Source: DASXRA01 sp036502575
Lineage (GTDB): Bacteria; Actinomycetota; Actinomycetes; Mycobacteriales; Jatrophihabitantaceae
Direction: 5' to 3'
Length of the DNA stretch: 64,000 nt
NCBI GenBank assembly: GCA_036502575.1
Contig: DASXYL010000081.1
Location: 1-64,000 of the forward strand
A model generated the notes under the pieces. It was not told the origin of the DNA. It saw nothing but the letters and a program-made list of their open reading frames with translations, and made no database searches. Position numbers and translations under genes: made by a program. Position 1 is the first letter of the stretch, and each line of letters starts with the position of its first letter. Of the stretch, positions 59,641-64,000 are shown piece by piece.

Positions 59641-60660
59641 GTGAACGTCGACGAACGCAAGCTCGAGGTGCTGCGCGCCATCGTCGAGGACTTCATCGCC
59701 ACCAGCGAGCCCGTCGGCAGCAAAGCACTCGCGGATCGGCACCACCTGGGGGTCTCGCCGGCGACGATCCGCAATGACATGGCGGCGCTGGAGGAGGAGG
59801 GGCTGATCGCCCAGCCGCACACCAGCGCGGGTCGTATCCCGACCGACGCCGGCTACCGCGTCTTCGTCGACCAGCTGACCTCGCTCAAGCCGCTCTCGGC
59901 CGCCGAGCGGCGGGCCATCGAGACGTTCCTCGAGAATGCCGTCGATCTCGACGACGTGCTGCAGCGGGCCGTGCGCAGCCTCGCCCAGCTGACCCGCAAC
60001 GTCGCGGTCGTCCAGTACCCGTCGTTGTCGCGCAGCCGGGTGCGGCACCTCGAACTGGTGGCGCTGAGCCCGTCCCGGCTGATGCTGGTGCTCATCACCG
60101 ACACCGGACGCATCGAGCAGCGCATCGTCGAACTGCCCGCCTCGGTGAGCGAGGAGGCAGTCGCCGAGTTGCGGTCCACCCTGAACAACCGGCTGCGCGA
60201 GCGGCTGCTCTCCGAGGCGCCGCAGATCGTCAGTGACCTGCCCCAGTCGGTGACCCCGGAGCTGCGCGGGCTGGTCATCACGCTGACGTCCGTGCTGCTC
60301 GAGACGCTGGTCGAGCGGCACAGCGACCGCATCGTCCTCGGCGGCACCGCCAACCTGACCCAGCACGCGCTGGACTTCCCGGCGATCCGTCCGGTCCTGG
60401 AGGCGCTGGAGGAGCAGGTCGTGCTGCTGCGGCTGCTCGACCAGTCGGTGCACTCCAGCCAGATCGTGGTGCGCATCGGCAACGAGAACCTGCACGAGGG
60501 CCTGCAGTCGACCTCGGTCGTGACCAGTGGCTACGGCGTCGGCGGATCGGCGCTGGGCGCGGTCGGCGTGCTCGGCCCGCGGCGCATGGACTACGCACAC
60601 ACCATGGCCCGGGTGGCCGCGGTGGCCCGCTACGTCGGCGACCTCATCGCCGACGCCTAG
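59641..60660 (+). CDS. hrcA: heat-inducible transcription repressor HrcA
   Basis: A 339-residue repressor with an N-terminal winged helix (VDERKLEVLRAIVEDFIATSEPVGSKAL, then GVSPATIRNDMAALEEEGLI) and a C-terminal dimerisation and sensing region. It represses chaperone genes through CIRCE sites, with GroEL as corepressor. GGAGGGTGGA lies at the GTG start. A CIRCE-like site lies between it and dnaJ. Confidence 0.96.
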   Translation: MNVDERKLEVLRAIVEDFIATSEPVGSKALADRHHLGVSPATIRNDMAALEEEGLIAQPHTSAGRIPTDAGYRVFVDQLTSLKPLSAAERRAIETFLENAVDLDDVLQRAVRSLAQLTRNVAVVQYPSLSRSRVRHLELVALSPSRLMLVLITDTGRIEQRIVELPASVSEEAVAELRSTLNNRLRERLLSEAPQIVSDLPQSVTPELRGLVITLTSVLLETLVERHSDRIVLGGTANLTQHALDFPAIRPVLEALEEQVVLLRLLDQSVHSSQIVVRIGNENLHEGLQSTSVVTSGYGVGGSALGAVGVLGPRRMDYAHTMARVAAVARYVGDLIADA

Positions 60661-60678
60661 CGCGCAGCTTCCGTACAC

Positions 60679-60705
60679 TTGGCACTCGACACCCGCGATT
60701 GCCAG
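60679..60705. promoter_or_regulatory. CIRCE-like HrcA site before dnaJ
   Basis: TTGGCACTC-N9-GATTGCCAG has the exact CIRCE layout (9-base arms, 9-base spacer). The left arm matches the consensus TTAGCACTC at 8 of 9; the right arm matches GAGTGCTAA at 6 of 9, and the arms complement each other at 7 of 9. It lies 26 bases before the dnaJ start. Confidence 0.65.
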
Positions 60706-60731
60706 CACATTGACGATTGAAGGAACTGCCC

Positions 60732-61880
60732 GTGGCCGAGACCGTCCGCGACTACTACGCGCTGCTCGGCGTACGCCGAGACGCCACGGGCGAGGAGATC
60801 AAGCGGGCCTACCGCAAACTGGCCCGCGAACTGCACCCCGACGTCAACCCTGACCCGGCCGAGCAGGAGCGGTTCAAGGAGGTCACCGCTGCCTATGAGG
60901 TGCTCTCCGACCCCGAGAAGCGGCGCATCGTCGACCTCGGCGGTGACCCGCTCGCCCCGGGCGGCGGCCAGGGCAGCGCGAGCAACCCGTTCGCCGGATT
61001 CGGCGGATTCGGGGACGTGTTCGAGGCGTTCTTCGGCGGTGCCGGAGCGGGCGCAGGCCGGGGTCCACGCAGCCGGGTACGGGCCGGCGCCGACGCGCTC
61101 CTGCGGGTGGACCTCACCCTGGCCGAGGCGGCCTTCGGCGTACGCCGCGAGATCACCGTCGAGACGGCCATCGTCTGCCAGACCTGCCAAGGCAACGGCT
61201 GCGCACCGGGCACGTCGCCGCGCACCTGCCAGACCTGCGACGGTGTCGGCGAGATCCAGTCGGTGCAGCGCTCCTTCCTCGGCCAGGTCATGACCACCCG
61301 CGCCTGCCACGCCTGCGGTGGCACCGGCCAGCAGATCCCCTCGCCGTGCCCGACGTGCGGCGCCGAGGGACGCGTCCGGGCCCGACGCACGATCACCGTC
61401 GACGTCCCGGCCGGCATCGAGGACGGCATGCGGATTCGCCTGTCCGGCCAGGGCGAGGTAGGCCCCGGGGGCGGACCCGCCGGCGACCTGTACATCGAGG
61501 TGGCCGAACAGCAGCACGAGACCTTCACCCGCGACGGCGCCGACCTACACTGCCGGATCACCCTGCCGATGACCGCCGCGGCGCTCGGCACCGATCTGGT
61601 TCTGCCGACCCTGGAGGACGGTGAGGAGAAGCTCGACATCCGCGCCGGCACCCAGAACGGGGCCATCCTGACCCTGCGCGGCAAGGGCGTCCCCCGGCTG
61701 CGCAGCAGTGCGCGCGGTGACCTGCACGTCCACGTCGAGGTGCAGACGCCGACCCGGCTGGACGAAGCGCAGGAGAACCTGCTGCGCGAGCTCGCGGCGC
61801 TGCGCGCCGAGGAAGTGTCGGTCACCAGCACCCGGGCCGGCCTGTTCAGCAAGGTGCGGGACGCCTTCGGCAATCGATGA
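60732..61880 (+). CDS. dnaJ: chaperone DnaJ (DnaJ2-type)
   Basis: A 382-residue co-chaperone of DnaK. The J domain (about 3-68) has HPD at 35-37. A Gly/Phe-rich linker follows (NPFAGFGGFGDVFEAFFGG). The zinc-binding region has four CxxC repeats: CQTCQGNG, CQTCDGVG, CHACGGTG and CPTCGAEG. The C-terminal substrate domain follows. GTG 60732 has AAGGA upstream; TTG 60717 would add five residues. The hrcA-dnaJ order marks the second DnaJ of actinobacteria. Confidence 0.96.
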   Translation: MAETVRDYYALLGVRRDATGEEIKRAYRKLARELHPDVNPDPAEQERFKEVTAAYEVLSDPEKRRIVDLGGDPLAPGGGQGSASNPFAGFGGFGDVFEAFFGGAGAGAGRGPRSRVRAGADALLRVDLTLAEAAFGVRREITVETAIVCQTCQGNGCAPGTSPRTCQTCDGVGEIQSVQRSFLGQVMTTRACHACGGTGQQIPSPCPTCGAEGRVRARRTITVDVPAGIEDGMRIRLSGQGEVGPGGGPAGDLYIEVAEQQHETFTRDGADLHCRITLPMTAAALGTDLVLPTLEDGEEKLDIRAGTQNGAILTLRGKGVPRLRSSARGDLHVHVEVQTPTRLDEAQENLLRELAALRAEEVSVTSTRAGLFSKVRDAFGNR

Positions 61881-62599
61881 CGGCGGCCCTGTTCCTCGTC
61901 GATGCGCTGCCACCCGGCGATGTCATCGTGCTCGACGGAGCCGAGGGCCGGCACGCCGCCCGGGTGAAGCGGATCAGCGCCGGCGAGGCTGTGCTGATCA
62001 GTGACGGCCGCGGTTCGGTCGCCCACTGTGTGGTCGATACCGTCGCGTCGGATCAACTGACGCTGCGCGTGCTGGAACGGCGTACGGTGCCCGAACCCGA
62101 CCCGCGGGTGGTGGTCGTCCAGGCGCTGCCGAAGGGCGAGCGGGCCGAGCTCGCGGTTGAGCTGCTCACCGAGCTGGGTGTGGACGAGATCGTGCCCTGG
62201 GCGGCGTCGCGCTCGATCGCGCACTGGTCGGGTGAGCGCGGGGCGAAGGCACTGGCCAAGTGGCGGCGCGTCGCGGCCGAGGCAGCCAAGCAGAGTCGGC
62301 GGGACCGGGTGCCGGTCGTGAGCGAGCTGGCCAGCACCGTCGATGTCGCCGGACGCCTGGACAAGGCCGATGCGGCCTTCGTCCTGCACGAGGCCGCGGC
62401 CGAATCGCTCACCGCCGCGGCGCTGCCCGACCGCGGCGAGGTCGTGCTGGTCGTGGGCCCGGAGGGGGGCGTGTCCGACGACGAGCTCGACGCGTTCGCC
62501 GCTGCTCGGGCGGTGCGCCTGGGCGATCCGGTGCTGCGCACCTCGACCGCCGGCGCCGCGGCCGTGGCTGCCCTGTCGGTGCGGCTGAAGCGTTGGTGA
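61877..62599 (+). CDS. rsmE: 16S rRNA (uracil1498-N3)-methyltransferase
   Basis: A 240-residue SPOUT methyltransferase. A PUA-like N-terminal domain (GAEGRHAARVKRISAGEAVLISDG) is followed by the knot domain with VVQALPKGERAELAVELLTELGV and VLVVGPEGGVSDDELDAF, then LGDPVLRTSTAGAAAV. It overlaps dnaJ by four bases (ATGA). Confidence 0.96.
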   Translation: MTAALFLVDALPPGDVIVLDGAEGRHAARVKRISAGEAVLISDGRGSVAHCVVDTVASDQLTLRVLERRTVPEPDPRVVVVQALPKGERAELAVELLTELGVDEIVPWAASRSIAHWSGERGAKALAKWRRVAAEAAKQSRRDRVPVVSELASTVDVAGRLDKADAAFVLHEAAAESLTAAALPDRGEVVLVVGPEGGVSDDELDAFAAARAVRLGDPVLRTSTAGAAAVAALSVRLKRW

Positions 62600-62603
62600 G
62601 CGG

Positions 62604-63203
62604 CTAGCCCTTGCCCGGCATCGGGGTGAGGCTGGCCAGGGGTGGACCGACTGGGGCCGACGTGGCCGGCGGTATCGCGACCGTGGCCCCGGGAATGCGC
62701 GGCGGCGTGGACGTCTCCGTCGGAGGGACCGGGAGAGTGACGGCCGTGCACTCGATGGGTGCCGTCGTGGGTGCGCCCCGACTCGGGGTGGTGGGCGCCG
62801 TGCTGGCGCGTGGCGGCGTCCCGGGCGCCGATGACACCACACAGGTCGGCGGCGGTCCGACCGCGTTCGGAGGCGAAGGGGCCACGCTTGTCGGCGTGCC
62901 CGTGGTCGCCGGCCGCGGCGGGGCCACCCGGCTCGGCGTCGTCGCGGTAGGCCCGCCTCCGGGATGCACGGGCTTGGCCGAGGGCTGCAGGGCGGCCGCG
63001 CCGGCGACACCGCCGACGACAGCGGCCACGGCGCCAGAGGCGAGCAACGGCATCGTCCACCGCGAGTGCAGCAGCCGGTGTCGCGACGACGCGCTGACCG
63101 CCTCGGCGATCATGTGCTGGGCCAGGCCCGGGTCGTAGGGCACGAGGGTGCCGTGCAGTTCCCGGTGCAGGTCGCGGGCGATGTCATCGTCTGGGTGGCT
63201 CAT
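62604..63203 (-). CDS. anti-sigma-factor-like membrane protein
   Basis: A 199-residue protein with a short acidic N-terminal cytosolic part (SHPDDDIARDLHRELHG), one membrane segment (about 48-70: WTMPLLASGAVAAVVGGVAGAAAL) and a long Pro/Thr/Ser-rich outside domain without a fold. It begins 28 bases after the truncated sigma factor on the same strand, the usual place of a sigma-factor partner. I infer an anti-sigma or surface-stalk role; there is no zinc-binding HxxxCxxC motif. Confidence 0.7.
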   Translation of the reverse strand: MSHPDDDIARDLHRELHGTLVPYDPGLAQHMIAEAVSASSRHRLLHSRWTMPLLASGAVAAVVGGVAGAAALQPSAKPVHPGGGPTATTPSRVAPPRPATTGTPTSVAPSPPNAVGPPPTCVVSSAPGTPPRASTAPTTPSRGAPTTAPIECTAVTLPVPPTETSTPPRIPGATVAIPPATSAPVGPPLASLTPMPGKG

Positions 63204-63231
63204 CGTGGATTCCCCTCCGGGTGGCTCAGGA

Positions 63232-63621
63232 CTAGAGATCGCACAGATAGCGCAGGACCAACACGGATCGCTGTCGATGCGGCAGGTCGCGCAGGAGCGG
63301 GACCAGCGTCAGTCGATCGTCGACCACGCTCGTGCCCCGGTCGACGGCGCCGGCCTCGGGCGGCTCGGCGAGGATCAGCTCGCCGCCGCGGTGCCGGCGC
63401 CACCGACTGATGTGCGCATTCGTGATCGACCGGCGCAGGTACGCCAACGCCTCGCCCTCGCGGATCTTGTGCCAGCGGCCATAGGTACTGGTGAGCGCGG
63501 TCTGGACGAGGTCCTCCGCCTCGTGCCGGGACCCGCTGACCGCCACGGCGATCGTCATCAGCTGCGTCCAGTGCGCCTGGACGAAGCTGGTGAACTCCGC
63601 CTGCCTCTCGGCCTCGGTCAT
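63232..63621 (-). pseudogene. SigE-family sigma factor lacking region 4.2
   Basis: The frame starts with the region 2 pattern TEAERQAEFTSFVQAHWTQLM and has HEAEDLVQTALTSTYGRWHKI and AYLRRSITNAHISRWRR. It ends RQRSVLVLRYLCDL, exactly where family members continue into the region 4.2 helix-turn-helix (DLxxxExAxxLGCSxGTVKS). The TAG at 63232 is followed after 28 bases by the next gene, so about 40 residues are missing. Full-length proteins have about 165-175 residues; this has 129. It should not bind the -35 element and is probably non-functional or an inhibitor. Confidence 0.7.
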
Positions 63622-63758
63622 CCGGTCCCCTCTCCGCGCGTGGTCATGGACTAGTACGCGCCGGGAGCGGAATCTGTTGCACGGGTCGATTCGGGGATAC
63701 GTTCGGGACCACTCCGATGTTGTTGCCACGGGGGGTCCATCACGAGAAGGAGCAAACC

Positions 63759-64000
63759 ATGCCGTACGTGAACGTCGGTCAGGAGAATTCGGCCCCGATC
63801 GACATCTACTACGAGGACCACGGTTCGGGCGCACCGATCGTGCTCATCCACGGCTACCCGCTCAACGGTCACTCGTGGGAGCGGCAGGAGGCGGTGCTGC
63901 TGGCCGCCGGCCACCGTGTCATCACCTACGACCGCCGTGGCTTCGGCGCGTCCAGCCAGCCGGTCACCGGCTATGACTACGACACCTTCGCCGCCGACCT
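63759..64000 (+). CDS. alpha/beta hydrolase, 5' part
   Basis: The frame opens MPYVNVGQENSAPIDIYYEDHGSG and has IVLIHGYPLNGHSWERQ (the HG oxyanion motif) and VITYDRRGFGASSQP, as in non-heme chloroperoxidase-type hydrolases. It runs off the window end; the nucleophile (usually GxSxG) is not visible. AAGGAG lies before the ATG. Divergent from the sigma factor gene. Confidence 0.85.
   Translation, partial: MPYVNVGQENSAPIDIYYEDHGSGAPIVLIHGYPLNGHSWERQEAVLLAAGHRVITYDRRGFGASSQPVTGYDYDTFAAD

Noticed and set aside
60893..63010. 705-codon minus-strand frame across dnaJ and rsmE
   Set aside because: Both sense genes are certain; the antisense product is compositionally random.

Overview
The window looks like a contiguous piece of chromosome from a high-GC actinobacterium (roughly 70% G+C by eye). 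The housekeeping content and order fit Actinomycetes: TIGR03960/TIGR03936 proteins with rne-rplU-rpmA-obgE-proB-proA, then nadD-rsfS-phosphatase, leuS, comEA-comEC-holA, rpsT, lepA and hemW-hrcA-dnaJ-rsmE. LtrA, DUF1707 and SigE-family proteins, many GTG starts and many apparent leaderless promoters agree with this. I cannot name the genus from the sequence alone.

Layout. 1-1,517: end of a B12-binding radical SAM protein plus a GNAT enzyme. 1,560-10,930: an accessory block that separates the radical SAM gene from its usual partner. It holds a secreted alpha-galactosidase, a wrecked namZ (DUF1343) followed by an AmiE-like serine hydrolase, an unknown protein plus XRE-ImmA/IrrE protein whose start lies inside a 39-bp palindrome, and two peptide-transport gene fragments joined head to head. 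10,946-20,374: DUF2344, rne, rplU, rpmA, obgE, proB, a GDSL lipase and proA. 20,341-27,055: a GH114-like lipoprotein, a two-domain reductase, a YefM-YoeB pair and a two-component system next to a collapsed ABC-2 exporter. 27,273-32,369: nadD, rsfS, phosphatase, then leuS behind a leader peptide with three Leu codons and a terminator. 32,578-40,259: a small hypothetical protein, degV, a membrane protein, comEA, comEC, holA and rpsT. 40,474-43,134: a small operon with a frameshifted ltrA, and a divergent NmrA-like/HxlR pair. 43,219-45,051: lepA. 45,055-57,923: a second large accessory block (VOC proteins, a transcription regulator, a 1,281-residue subtilase, two 2H phosphoesterases, Nudix, oxidoreductases, PIG-L deacetylase, dienelactone hydrolase, guanyl-specific RNase). 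57,973-62,599: hemW, hrcA, dnaJ, rsmE. 62,604-64,000: an anti-sigma-like protein, a sigma factor lacking region 4.2, and the start of an alpha/beta hydrolase.

The conserved backbone handles RNA decay and ribosome biogenesis (rne, obgE, rsfS, lepA, rsmE), proline and NAD synthesis, Leu-tRNA charging, DNA uptake and heat shock. Accessory genes sit in the gaps, and several have decayed: namZ, the opp genes, the ABC-2 exporter, ltrA and the sigma factor. The most notable regulatory signals are the leuS attenuator-like leader, the palindrome over the start of the ImmA/IrrE module, a CIRCE-like site before dnaJ, a TGTAC-type operator before yefM-yoeB, and eleven genes with a -10-like hexamer exactly six bases before the start codon. 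No tRNA, rRNA, insertion sequence or CRISPR array was seen.
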